From contig JAVLUZ010000154.1 in the NCBI GenBank assembly GCA_036768485.1, positions 47,539,786-47,603,785 on the forward strand: a stretch of 64,000 bases of DNA. Reading direction: 5' to 3'. The DNA comes from Mermis nigrescens (lineage: Eukaryota > Nematoda > Enoplea > Mermithida > Mermithidae). The notes under the pieces are model-generated. The model saw only the letters and a list, made by a program, of their open reading frames with translations, was not told the origin of the DNA and searched no databases. Shown here one piece after another: positions 24,801 to 36,333 of this stretch. Position 1 is the first letter of the stretch; each line of letters starts with the position of its first letter. The translations under genes and the position numbers were made by a program.

Positions 24801-26809
24801 TATATTTTCGAGTGTTATATTCGAGCAATCGATTTTACTTAAATTCGAGCCAACGGCTTTACCTTAGTTCTAAGTATCGCGGCTTAATTTTTATTTATTT
24901 TGCATTTTTCTTTCTTTTTATTCGTTTTTTAAGTATTTTTCATTATCAGTAATAGTATATAACACTTTTTCCGATTAGCTTTTTTCGGCGTATTCTTACC
25001 GTTTTATAACTATTTCTAAATAAATCATTAATGTGAAAAATATTAGGAGCTCCGGATTGAATTAGATCATTTGTATAAATACTGTATTAAATTACCTTCA
25101 ATGATCGAGCGGTTAAACTAACAAACGAGCGGTATAAAGGTGAAGGTAAAATGAGCGTGGAAGTAGCCGGATCGATAATTATTAAAATTAATTGAAAGAT
25201 AAATAAATAAATAAATTAATTAATTAATTAATATGTACAAACATAATCTTTCCTTACCATGGTGTACACGAAGCTGAACGATTAGATCGATTGTTAGCGG
25301 AAAACGGAGGAGAATATAAATCAAATACGTGCATTTAAGTTTAGCGCGCAAAGATGGAACGCGAGAAAAACGAGGGACTCGAGATTAATTTGCTTTTTAA
25401 ATATCGCCGCCCACCCACCGATCGAGCCGTATTGAATTTATTTTTAAACCTTCGCCACGCCCACCCCACGCCTACCATACGCGAATGGGCGTGGTTAATC
25501 CAGTGGGCGGGTAATAATAGAGCGTGAAAATGACATAGGTCTAAAGTAAAGAAAATACATATGTGGGGCGAATAGGACGCCTTATATTGCGGAAATTACA
25601 TCGGGGCGCGTATAATTAGGAATAAAATTAACCAATTACCCGAAAAATATATTCTCGCTAAAAAAAACAATAAAAACAAAATTTTAATCGCGTGCGCTTC
25701 AATAAAAACGAGCAATTTCCTTAATGGCGTATCTAGCCTAGAAAAAAATCTGGCCCGATCATATTCCACCTTTTTTCAACGAAAAAGCCTTGGTACGGAA
25801 CACGTCGTAATAACTATAAATTGCGTTATTCCTGCCTCGAATTCCGTATTGTTTCGATTCGAGAACAAGCGTCGATCAAAAAACGCTACAGTAAGCCGGA
25901 TGTATTTCAACCACTTTTTTGAAGCAAAGTACAGTACGACTAATTTAGCGATGCGTACGTGCGGGACGTTGATTGCTCGGGTATACTGTAGACTGGTACA
26001 AGGTCGGAAATTATAGGTTTCGCATTACCGTTATTTTTGACTTCGATGTGCTCCAGATTCGAGGCTATAATTTTGCGCATTATAATGATCCGTATTCGAG
26101 GCAACGGAAAAGCTGGATAAATGTCGAACGGGGGTACAAATATTTTGAAAAATACGACGAAAATCGATAATTTCTCTGATAAAAACGACTTATCGCGTAC
26201 AAACAAAGTCCGTGCGCAAATAAAGGGTGATATCTTTGTCTTGGGATTACGAACGATTGAATTAATACATAAGCGCGTATGAATAAAAGAAGTAAGCCAA
26301 AAAGCGAGCACTGTCAAAAAATTTCTGGAAGTCAAAGTGAGATTCATTAATGCTAAAATATAATTTTTAATGCGAGGTAATAAGATCAAACTAAAATTTG
26401 AGTTTCATCTCTCACTCAATGTATTTTCGCACTTTAATGAATACCTGATTTTGTCGCACGAATAATAATTGCTAGCATTTAAGCCGATTTCGTTGATTCA
26501 TAAAATTTGGGCAATGAAGAGCAGAGTTTTACCGGACAAAGGCAAATTATTTAACAATCATCCGTAATTTACATAAGTTTTCAGTAAAGTTGTAAGACAG
26601 AAAATAAGTATGAGGTACCTACATCGATCGTTGAAGTCATCTACGGATTAGAGTTTTGGCAAGAATGACCCGTTTGGGTACATGTCATTCTTTTGCCAAT
26701 CTTGATCATATTTTCTATATTCATTGGATATTTTTGTATTCTACAAAGAAAGCGTAGTCAGAAACGTAGAAATATTATATTTTTAACGCGTAGTGCGCAT
26801 CGTTTCATC
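24801..26809. other. Intergenic, no gene seen
   Basis: AT-rich with moderate CpG content. It includes the AAAT/TTAA microsatellite and a CCACCC/GGGCGTGG-rich patch near 25400-25510, which resembles clustered GC/GT boxes. No ORF here has family features. Confidence 0.5.
25201..25232 (+). repeat. (AAAT)n/(TTAA)n microsatellite
   Basis: AAATAAATAAATAAA followed by TTAATTAATTAATTAA. Confidence 0.95.
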
Positions 26810-26812
26810 TAA

Positions 26813-27465
26813 AGCCTGATTTATATTTCACGCGGCGAGCGAAGCGGCGAGAAATTGTCGCCACGGCTGCCGCAGAAATTTCGCGCAAACTCATTTATAC
26901 TTCGGGCTGCGGCGCGGCAGCCGGCGAATTATTCGCCGCCGCAATTTGATTCATACTTCACGCGGCCGCCGCGCCGCGGACTGATTCGCAAAAGTCCAGA
27001 TTTTTTCGCCGCTTTTCAATTTATACTTCTGCCGCGCCGCAAAGAATCAAAATTATCATTTTTAGCTTTTTCGGCCATTTTTTCGCCGCGCCGCAAAAGT
27101 CAAAAAGCCCATTGCTCTTGCGAATTCTTATGAGGTTTCGAGCCGAGTGTCGACGTCGAATTATTTTGAATTTTAATGAGGTATCGATTTGCGCAATAGG
27201 AGAACGCAGCGTCCTGGTTCTGCGGCAGTTCGCAGGAAGTATAAACGCCTCGCGTGAAGCGGCTGCGAGGCGGCGGTGAGGTGCCACCATGTCGCTTGTT
27301 TTTTTATGTCCACGCGGCGAGCTCGCCACGTGAAGTATAAATGCACGACGCGACGCGGCGAGCGGATTTTGCCGCAGAGTATTCGCGCAGGGTCGACTAA
27401 TTTTTGGCATACTGTGGCCGCCAAACCCTTTTGAGGCGCGGTTCGCGTGAAGTATAAATCAGGCT
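26813..27465. mobile_element. GC-rich PIF/Harbinger-type MITE, TSD TAA
   Basis: 653 bp. 22-bp terminal inverted repeats (AGCCTGATTTATANTTCACG on each strand, one mismatch) flanked by TAA at 26810-26812 and 27466-27468. A 3-bp TWA duplication is the hallmark of PIF/Harbinger. The end motif TTTATACTTC followed by GC-rich sequence recurs inside: forward near 26890, 26950 and 27020, inverted near 27236 and 27332. The core is rich in GCGGCG/CGCCGC and has no coding sequence. Confidence 0.85.
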
Positions 27466-27821
27466 TAAAAAATTCTTGAAAAAAATTTTTGAGGGACAAC
27501 ACCGATTGTATTTGTATGTATGGTGGGGAGCATTTGTTACCACTTGGAAATCCAAGTCTTAAGCTCCAAGTTCCCAAGACCTCGAATTTTCGAGTCCCTA
27601 GTTTTGATTCATTTGGTCGCAAGACTTCTAATTTAAAATTAAGGGCCGCTAAAAAAGTTGTAGTGCATGCCGTATAGAATTCATTTTTTGGCGGCCCTCA
27701 TACAATAATTCGATACATACGTTCAAAAGGATCGATTTTTCGCCGTTCTAATGCAAACACAGCCAGTTAAAATTCTTTATTTGCATTTCTAAGAGAATGC
27801 TGACTAAGCTATACTTGATCT
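27466..27821. other. Spacer with a tiny inverted repeat
   Basis: About 27639-27698 starts GGGCCGCTAAAAAA and ends TTTTTTGGCGGCCC, a roughly 60-bp palindrome-ended piece. Its GGGCCGCNAAAAAA ends resemble the GGGGCCGCCAAAAT end of the hAT remnant at 29280. Otherwise nothing recognised. Confidence 0.45.
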
Positions 27822-28505
27822 CATTTTCCAGAAATATTGTTGATTATTCTGTTGCAATAATGTGTGTCCAGAAAACTGAGTTCAAAAAGGCAAAAATGTC
27901 AAAATTTTCCGGCGCTTCGCACCGAACCATAGATCCAATGAATTTAAAAGCTCGAATCAGCTTAAATAATCCAGCACTTCACATCACTTTAGTAATTTAA
28001 TGCACTATTTGATCGTTGAATGAAAGTGCGCCGCATGCTTGTTGAGCATAAAACTAAAAGTGTCAAAATGATTGTGTACCAGTTTGTCTATTCTTTGCTT
28101 TGTTTGTCTTTCTTTACAAGGACACAGTCCTATTTTAAATGGAAGGAATGGTCAAAGTTTCTTATGTTTTTGCGCATTTCCTCTTTTCTAAACTACATCT
28201 TGTTAATAAGAAGGCAACGAATGGGACTGAAAACGGTAAGAACAAAATTTTCATTGATACATTTTTCTATATCTCATTGGCAGCGACCCATTGCTGCGCT
28301 ATGTTATTAGCAGAGAGTCGAAAAACGCATTTCAGCTCAGAAGTTTTGTGCAATGTAGGAGTTCATCAATTTTAAGTGTTTTTGGGCTTCATTCAGGACC
28401 GAGATTTGGCCGATTTTGCGAAAATTTTAACATTACTATTTGACATTAAAATGTTTTTTTACAAAATTTTCAGGGACTCTGCCCCGGACCCCTCGGGGAA
28501 TGCTT
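27822..28505 (+). mobile_element. Fragment of hAT family D
   Basis: Matches 43535-44225 (GTTGCAATAATGTGTGTCCA, the CGGCGCTTCGC hairpin, CTTTGTTTGTCTTTC, TTTTCNGGGACTCTGCCCC) in order. Both ends of the family are missing. A family A fragment follows directly. Confidence 0.7.
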
Positions 28506-28509
28506 GTGC

Positions 28510-28660
28510 GCGCCACCCCAGACCCCCCGCAGCATACGTGGGCAGCACCAAAATTGGGGGGAAGGGGGTGCAAGATTTTTTAGAGGTCAAAAAATGGTCT
28601 TAAAAATGATGGTATGGCTAGAAAATACCATTTTTCAACGTTTCTCATTGAGCACTACCC
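28510..28660 (-). mobile_element. Family A MITE fragment (reverse)
   Basis: CATACGTGGGCAGCA, a G-tract, CAAAAAATGGTC and CAACGTTTCTCATTGAGCAC are the reverse complement of the family A 3' half. It abuts the hAT transposase remnant and supplies the first codons of the spurious long frame there. Confidence 0.65.
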
Positions 28661-29096
28661 ACGAATACCAGCTTTAAAAACATGGAAAGATGATGAATTG
28701 CTTAAGTCATGCATACAGTTAGCTGCGTTTCTGGATGATCTTGATGGATTAGACATGTACACAGAGCTGAAAATTCTTGCTCGATCAAGTCCAAATGAAT
28801 TAACTTCGCCAATAGCTAATCTTAAATATCTATCAAATGGCTTACAGGATGCTTTACCGAACCTCATGATTGATTTCAGAATTTTACTTACAATACCTAT
28901 TACTGTGGCCTCAGCAGAACGTTCGTCCTCGAAACTGAAATTAATAAAGACATATTTGCGGTCAAATATGACTGATTCTCGTCTAAGTGCACTAGCGATT
29001 ATTTAAATTGAAAATGATTTATCATCTTCGTTAGATTTTTTGCAATTGATTGACCGTTTGCCGCTCAGAAAGCTAGGAAGTTATTTTGTAATAAAG
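28661..29096 (+). pseudogene. hAT transposase C-terminal remnant (dimerisation region)
   Basis: The frame reads ALKTWKDDELLKSCIQ and later LPNLMIDFRILLTIPITVAS and AERSSSKLKLIKTYLRSNM, the well-conserved C-terminal dimerisation segment of hAT transposases of the kind often annotated as zinc-finger MYM-type-like proteins. A TAA at 29004-29006 interrupts it, and the same frame continues with IENDLSSSLDF, which belongs to the same domain, so the stop is a disabling mutation. The catalytic core and N-terminus are absent; the upstream side is a family A fragment. A GGGGCCGCCAAAATAAGTTT end at about 29284-29323 is the probable 3' terminus of the element. Confidence 0.88.
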
Positions 29097-29283
29097 CATG
29101 TCATCATTCACGAAATAGGTAAATTATTGGAGAAAAAACATATGATACCTACTTAAAATAATGTAGCACAATATTTTGTTAGTAAATTTACAGTAAGATG
29201 CTAACTGCGATCATATAGGTGCATATGTAAAGGATATACGTAAGTGATAATTATGATGCATATAATACCAGTTTTAAAAATTA

Positions 29284-29323
29284 TGGGGCCGCCAAAATAA
29301 GTTTCGCCCAGGGCCGCCTTCAA
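29284..29323 (+). mobile_element. Probable 3' end of the hAT copy
   Basis: GGGGCCGCCAAAATAAGTTT then CGCCCAGGGCCGCC. GC-rich CAGGGCCGSC-type ends are usual for hAT elements with this transposase. The matching left end was not found. Confidence 0.5.
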
Positions 29324-30399
29324 GTTATTCAACGTTCAATAGACTTCAAATATTCACCAGCTTTGTTTTCATTAATTCTTTTTGATTTTGGATGAAAGTT
29401 TTGTTTAATTAGTAATCTATTTCATAACACACCATATAATTTCAATCAGATTTTAGACACGTGTCAACTAATGACTTCATTTTTAAAGTAAAAAGTTTAT
29501 TGGCACTATGAGCTGCTTCATGTTTTAAATTGTTTTCTCATAATGAAATCTATTTTTTATTGATTCCTGCTGAACGCTCTAGATTTAATAGTACATTGAA
29601 TCTTCTTCTTGGATATTAAAGTAAGTGATTGGCAGTAAATTTGGAATACCTTATTAAGGACGGGAACCAAACATTTCATGTCATCAGCGCATTGAAAACA
29701 CCCCGTATTAAAATGGGTCAGCCTCTTCCATACTTAAAAATCATTATTTGTATCTTTGCCGGATCGCTAAGGAACAGTAACTATTGGCTTTGATGCAAAC
29801 TAATTAAATTTTGATTCATCCATAATTTCTCATGAGTCGATTTAATTGACTAAATATGTATAAAAATACAGCAATTTTTGTCAGAAACATATACATTTTT
29901 TGCTCTTTTACGCAGAAAGAATTTATTGGAACGCGAAATAAATATGACAATTTGATTATCCACCTAAGACAATACCAAGAAGCAAATCGCACACGTTGAC
30001 AACCGGATTAGTTTGTACTAGATCGCTAAAACAATAAAACGTTACGCAAACAGTAGGGGTGTTTAAACGTTTGAGTGGCACTGTATGAATTCGGTAATAT
30101 CGGAAAATTTTGTTTTCCCACTCTAGATCTCCCAACTATTCCAATCTATTCCCCCTTACCTTCAAAAGTGAAATTTTGAAATTCATCATTTCAATTCCAC
30201 AACCATCTTATAAGACGATTATTTGGCTTTAAGGAACGAAAATATTAATGACTTAATTCATCACTTCCATGTCCAGCTCGAAACAACGGTTAAAAATTTA
30301 TTTTGTTGTTTATTTCACTTTTTTATGATTTTATTCTAATTTTAATCGATTTTTGACTCGAATCGAATTTATTATGTTATTTCAAAATTTCAGCATATT
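29324..30399. other. Unassigned AT-rich spacer
   Basis: No ORF, repeat family or RNA recognised. Confidence 0.5.
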
Positions 30400-30488
30400 T
30401 GTCACCAAAGAAAAATGCTTCGATGAAACAAGAAGGATGAATATACTTGTAACTGCGGATTATTAAAGATATAAAAGGAGGGGACTAG

Positions 30489-33438
30489 CAGAGCCGGCCC
30501 GTGGCTGAAGCGACCAAGGCCTGTGCCTCAGGCCTCAGGACAAGAGAGGCCTCAAATTTCCCTTATTTTTTACGTAAATTAATTGTATAAATAGGTATAT
30601 ACAATCAAATCATAACACAATAAATTCGATCGAGGCCTTCCTTAGCTTTTGACTATACTGCTTCTCTTTATAATGTTGCTTGACACTTTGTAAATACTTA
30701 TAATATCATCAGGAACGAAATTTTCTTCACGCGCGGTGAACCAAATTTTCTCTATCTTCACAAGCATTTTTGCGAAGAATTCTTGTTGATTAAAACACTT
30801 GATGCTTTTGCATTTTCAAAAGACAATGCTTGCGTTTTGATTCTACTTCTCGAACTTTTGCTGAATTACTGAAAGTCTTTAGTCTGCTTACAAAAAATTT
30901 GACTCTTTGTGGTGATAACTTTGACCAGCTTAACCTAGTTTCACTTTGACTGTACGTGTTCCATGTTTGTCAAATTGCATGTGTTGAATTTGCATTATTT
31001 TTTATAATAAGTGTTAAAATTCACCATTCTCGTTTTGTTTTGTGCGAATTTTTTCTCATTTTGTTTAACCTCCGATGTGAGTACTCGTTATTTTGTCATT
31101 TTACCGTATTTCCTCTTCAAATGGAAGCAAAATTCATACTTTCAGAAAATCTTGTTTTTCATTCTGAATTATTTAAAAAACATCTTTTGTCGCTTTGCAA
31201 ATGCCTTAGCTCTGTATACTTGTGCTTTATTGTTTAAGCTACTTCTTGAACTTCAATAATCGTAATTGTTCTAAAATATTTGATAAGCAGCAGCGTGATT
31301 TTGTAAACGGTACTTTATTTATTTAAAAACATGTTTGGTGCCCTACTGAAAGTTTTATGGTACTTATTAATTTATTGAGAAAAAGTTATGAGATCATCAT
31401 GAAGTGTTTGTTTCCATAAAATATGATAACAAAATACAAACATTGTAACTTTTGTGAATCTGATGAGTTAAATTTCAAAAAGCTTTATAAGTTTTAGATT
31501 TCTTAGTAAAAAATAGAACAAACAGCCCATTCCAATCAGAAGTCCTTAGAAAATAAATGGTGTTGTTTATTAATATAAATACGGCTATTAATTTTATATT
31601 TGCAACTTTATATGGTATGCGTATATAAGAGATGTGCCAGGCCCTGGCGCCGGGCAGGCGCCTGAGACCTGCAAAAAAATAATTAAAATGTATGCAATAA
31701 TTGCGAAAAGAGAAGCTTTATCAGTCGGAAAGCATAAAAATCTTTATTCGTTTCTAAGCATTAGCCATTTCCTTTAATAATCAATTTCGACGCATTTTTA
31801 AATTAGCACTCAACGTGTTATTTTTAAGTTAATGCATACTCGTATATAAGAAATCCAGTGGTGACAAATAAGTACGTCAGACAGAACGAATTCGAATCGA
31901 GGTAACAAATTAGGAACACATTGCGACAAAAAAAATTATTCGAATTTTGTTGAAAGCTTCTTGCTGATATTTTTTAAAAAATATCTTAAATATGATCTGA
32001 TTTTCAAATCAATTTCAGCAATATATCCTCTTTGATTAAAAGCTGACTGGTGGAGGAGAAATATGGGGAATCAAAATCAGAGAGTAAACAGATAAGTGTT
32101 GTGATAAAAGAGAAAACGGACCTAAAAGATAGTTTTTTTATAGTTTAACGAAACGACTTATTAATTGCGATGAGCAAGTGTGTGCTCTAAGTTGAGAAAG
32201 TGTAAATGGGCTAAGCATTTAGGTTTTGGAAACGGTCAGACCACACAATCCTATAGGGGGTGAGGGGGTATTACCCCAATTTCAGGGTCCGAGACTTGAA
32301 TCACTGTCGGACGATTTTGATCTATCAAACATTTTCTGCATGATTTTTGGGTACAAAAGCCGCGAAAAAATTGAAATTTTCTCGGCGCTTCGCGCCGATT
32401 AATACATTTCTATTTTGTTTACCTATAAAATACCTAGAATGAACTTAAAACGATCTAAAAAGTCAAAAGTTCCGATGAATTATTATATTTTTTACTTACA
32501 AGAGTGACGAAACTAGTCAGAATGGGACAAAAAGTAGTTAAAAATGCAGTTTTCCACATTAAGACATGCTATAGAGGATGTTTTAGCCATTTTTCATATT
32601 TGACCCGCAAAAAAGGCTAGACTCTAAATTTAGTGATTCTGAATTTTGGGATTTCACCTCTTTCAACTTCCGACCTTGGGAAACTATATGTCAGACCAAT
32701 CGTGCAACAATTCATTTAGTAATCAGCAGAATAATAAAGGTCAAGCAACAAAACAAACAAATCTGCGCAACCTACACTATGTAGGTTCAAGGCATAACTA
32801 CAAAACACATGCCACGGTAGTCTCACCTGCGTGTTTACTTACGACAAAGCGAATAAGTCGTGTTTTAAAGATTAGAAGCACTCCATTGTAGAGTAAAATA
32901 CATAAAATACATAAAATAGTAAAATACTCTATATCTGTCTTTCTTTCTTCTCTTTTTTCCTTTTTTCAACATTTTCTCTTTTATTTTTTAGTATTTGCTG
33001 TTTTATTTATCTACTTATTTACTTATTTATTTTTCTCCTCATTTTTTTCTTTTTTATTTGCATCTTTCTCATATTGATGACTTCTTACTATATTTCAAAA
33101 TATGGATGTAGAAACAGTAGAATAGGTGTTTAGAAAATCAGACAATTGTTCATTAAGTAGTGCGCCATATTCGCACGATTCGGTATCTCAATGACATGTT
33201 TTAATGTACAACTTTAGGCCCCGGCTAGCCCGGCCCCGAGCTCCGGCAGAAATGGCGGCCCCGGCACATCTCTAGTGTATATTAACATTGTGCTTTTGTC
33301 TCACCGGTTAAGTGACGTAAATAAAATACAGTAAAAATGAGTGAATGTACATTATAAAATTGAACGAGAAAATTTTCATAAAAAGGCCTCATTTAAATGT
33401 TCTCGCCTCAGGTCTCACTTAAGCACGGGCCGGACCTG
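30489..33438. mobile_element. hAT element, TSD GGGACTAG
   Basis: Ends CAGAGCCGGCCCGTGGCT and, inverted, CAGGTCCGGCCCGTGCTT. Perfect 8-bp duplication GGGACTAG at 30481-30488 and 33439-33446. The 8-bp TSD and CAGRGCCGGCCC terminus identify hAT. 2950 bp, of which 1648 bp is a second inserted hAT element. The remainder has no recognisable transposase. Confidence 0.9.
31627..33274. mobile_element. Second hAT element nested inside the first
   Basis: Ends AAGAGATGTGCCAGGCCC and, inverted, TAGAGATGTGCCGGGGCC. Flanks GCGTATAT (31619-31626) and GTGTATAT (33275-33282) differ at one base. The interior carries a GGCGCTTCGCGCCG hairpin near 32387 and no transposase domain I can identify. Confidence 0.85.
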
Positions 33439-33557
33439 GGGACTAGGAAAAAGTCACCTATGCTCGCAAAAAGCGTGAGAATCTGCTAAAAAAATCAGAT
33501 TTTGTCTAAGCAACACAAAAATTGAAGTATATTATGCGGCCTCTGAAAAAAGGAAAC

Positions 33558-33705
33558 GTCCCAACATGGCCACCAGTCCCAACACGGCCACCAAAATTCC
33601 CAACACGATCACTGTCCCAACACGGCCACCGTCCCAGCATGGCCACTGTCCCAACATGGCCACCGTCCCAACAAAGCCACTGTCTCGACAAGGCCACCAC
33701 CACCA
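33558..33705 (+). repeat. 17-bp minisatellite, left arm of FB1
   Basis: About eight imperfect units of GTCCCAACACGGCCACC. Confidence 0.9.
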
Positions 33706-33769
33706 ATTTATTCTAATCAGTGGATCCGTAAGTAGGTATTAATAGTATAGGAAGGTAATTGATAAGTTT

Positions 33770-34088
33770 TGATACGTAGATTTGTGATAAGTTTTGATAC
33801 GTAGATTTGTACTTCACCGAGGCGGCAAATTAGACAGGCTGTTCTATTGTGTAGCAAGCTTCTCCGCTGGAATTACATAGACAAAGGGATCACGTGCAAA
33901 AGTAATCTATCATATCTGAACTGCAGCAAAAAATGCGAAAACAACATAAAAAGACTCAGAATAAGAAAACGCGTCGAAAACTAATTTAGAAAGGCTCCGC
34001 ATAAGCAAACTCGTCGAAAACAACCTAAAACGACTCAGAATGAGAAAACGCGTTGAAAACAACCTATAAAGACTCAGAATAAGAATAA
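33770..34088 (+). repeat. Short tandem duplications inside FB1
   Basis: GATAAGTTTTGATACGTAGA repeats twice near 33760-33810. A unit of about 50 bp with GACTCAGAATAAGAAAACGC and TCGAAAACAACCTA repeats three times at about 33930-34088. Confidence 0.75.
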
Positions 34089-34277
34089 AGCTGTATGTTG
34101 TTTTGTAATTATGTGCCGACTGCCGACTACCTACCACTTTTGGAAACTATTAACAAAAATGCAATGTTTCCGATGCGCCCATCATGTGCAACCCGACTAT
34201 AGTGCAGAACAATGCTTCGTTGCATGCAAAATTCTTTATGCATGTGAAAAACTAACTTTTAGTCATCAATTTAATTG

Positions 34278-35896
34278 GACTGGGGGCCAGGTGCGCTGCC
34301 TAGTCCGAGTGCGCTGCAAGGTCCGAGTGTGCTGCCGTAGTCGAGTGCGCTGACAGGGCCAAGTGCGCTGCCAAATAAACAGCATGTAGTTACGCAAGTA
34401 CGTAAGTAGGTACATCTGTACAATTATGCTTTTTCCTACCGCTTTGTGTCTGAGTAGGTACGATTGATCACAGTGGAATTCATAAGCGTTTTTGGGAAGA
34501 TTTTAAGGAAGATCAAGACCCCAAAATGGCTAACTGATTCCAGCAAAAAAGGATTTTTTCAGACCGACACACCAGAATTCCCAAGCTTTACATACATAGT
34601 AATACCTTATTTTAGGCAGCCTCTTAGCAGATGTACAATGGTTACATAATATCTATTATCGTTTTCCGTCAACACTTTTCGTTTGAGAATTTGTGCACAT
34701 AGATAAGTAGGTATGTACATGCAGATAAATGTACGCAACTATTATTTGTGCTAACGAGTGATTCTTGTGCATAAGTGACACAAAACATTCAATTAACCGT
34801 TAAGTCGTAGGAAAATTAATTAAAAAACACGTAACACTTGCTCTTCATTCTATATTTAACGCTACTCGACTTTTCTTTCCTATGAGAAAATTTTCTGGGA
34901 AAAATGTGGCAAAATTAAGGCAAAAAGTGGATTAAAATTGAAAACTTTCTTCAAAAGTACCAGAAATTGATATAAACTCTATATTGGCGTTTATATAAGT
35001 TTTTGAGGCCATTTTAGCCCAAAAAGCTCAATATTTGACCCCCGCCATGCTGTGCATCTCTTCATATGGTTCCGACTGTCAAGAAACCATTCCCATCCAC
35101 AGCAGCCCAGAATTCAAATTTTAATTTTTTTACTGTTTTTATTTTGATATGATGAATGGGAATGAGAAGAGTCAAAAGATGTGTTTTACGTTTTAACGTT
35201 AGCTTTCAACCATTTTTTCTTACTAACAATATTTTTGGGACTTTGTCCTTCTATGAGTTTTAAGAGACATCGATGTTCTAAATGGATGTTGATTGCTAGC
35301 TACTAAGATGGAACAGGCTATCACAATTATTACTTCTCAACGAAATGAAGCGATGCGGCTTGCTGTTTGAAGATTTTTTTACTCTCTTTAAAGTTCAAAT
35401 TAAATTATTCTTACAAATGCAAACTATTAAAAGATTTGGGGTCAATAGTGCCTCTATACAGCAGAACAGAAGTGTAGTATTTTAGCTTGAGATGAATCGC
35501 ATTTATTTGAAGGTAGCCGAAGATTTTTGAGCCAAAATTGCCTTGGAATTATCTTAAACCACTAAATAGCATAAATACTAAGTAATGATTCGTAGTTGAT
35601 TTCAAGCACTTTTTAAGGAAGTTGTTGTTTTTTCGGTTTCTGACCTTGATTTTGCAACAACAAAAACACTTCCTAATTGCGCTCAGGTACATAAGTACTG
35701 TTTACATTAGTAGTCTACTGGAGAAACATTGTTTTTTAGTAATCAGCGGAAATAATTCGCACGCAAAGCGTTAATATTTGTCTGGCAGCGCACTCGGCCC
35801 TATCAGCGCACTCGACTATGGCAGCTCACCTGACCTCGGCAGCGCTTTCGGACTTGGCAGCGCACTCGAACTAGGCAGCGCACTCGGCACCGACCC
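34278..35896. mobile_element. Nested foldback element (FB2), perfect 9-bp TSD ATTTAATTG
   Basis: Flanked by ATTTAATTG at 34269-34277 and 35897-35905. Ends are GGGGCCAGGTGCGCTGCC and, inverted, CGGTGCCGAGTGCGCTGCC. Arms are GTGCGCTGCCNAGTCCGA minisatellites at 34290-34372 and inverted at 35785-35890. E-type repeats lie inside in opposite orientation (34870-35065 and about 35510-35670), so they belong to the arms. A 9-bp duplication is what Drosophila FB elements make. No coding sequence. Confidence 0.85.
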
Positions 35897-36002
35897 ATTT
35901 AATTGCTGCCACATGTATATCCATGCCTAATTACCTTCCTGTAATCAACTATTAATACCTACTTAACTGATTAAAATACAGTGATAGTGGCCTTGTTGAT
36001 AC

Positions 36003-36310
36003 AGTGGCTTTGTTGGGACGGTGGTCATGTTGGGACGGTGGCCGTGTTGGGACGGTGGCCGTGTTGGGACGGTGGCCGTGTTGGGACGGTGGCCGCGTTG
36101 GGACGGTGGCCGTGTTGGGACGGTGGCCGCGTTGGGACGGTGGCCGTGTTGGGATGGTGGCCGTGTTGGGACGGTGGCGTGTTGGGACGGTGGCCGTTGG
36201 GACGGTGACCGTGTTGGGATGGTGGCCGTGTTGGGACGGTGGCCGTGTTGGGACTTTTGGTGGCCGTGTTGGGACGGTGGCCGTGTTGGGACTAGTGGCC
36301 ATGTTGGGAC
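36003..36310 (+). repeat. 17-bp minisatellite, right arm of FB1
   Basis: About 17 copies of GTTGGGACGGTGGCCGT, most of them exact. Because 17 is not a multiple of 3, all three frames stay open and give repeating peptides. These are not proteins. Confidence 0.95.
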
Positions 36311-36333
36311 ACAATCTGAAAAAGGTGTCCTCT

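Larger units (their letters stand above)
33558..36310. mobile_element. Foldback element with 17-bp minisatellite arms (FB1)
   Basis: The left arm begins GTCCCAACATGGCCACCAGT and the right arm is its inverse (ACTAGTGGCCATGTTGGGAC). Arms are arrays of CCGTCCCAACACGGCCA at 33558-33705 and inverted at 36003-36310. Flanking X sequence reads CTGAAAAAAGG on the left and CTGAAAAAGG on the right, a likely duplication of about 10 bp. Inner arm sequence (GTAGGTATTAATAGT near 33733; inverted ACTATTAATACCTAC near 35948) extends the inverted repeat. A second foldback is inserted inside. Confidence 0.8.

Noticed and set aside
28614..29006. 130-residue frame as an intact gene
   Set aside because: The first 16 or so codons come from a reversed family A MITE, and the last codon is a premature stop inside a hAT domain that continues downstream.
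33558..33705. Possible CRISPR-like array
   Set aside because: Continuous tandem units without unique spacers, paired with an inverted array 2.4 kb away in a eukaryotic genome.
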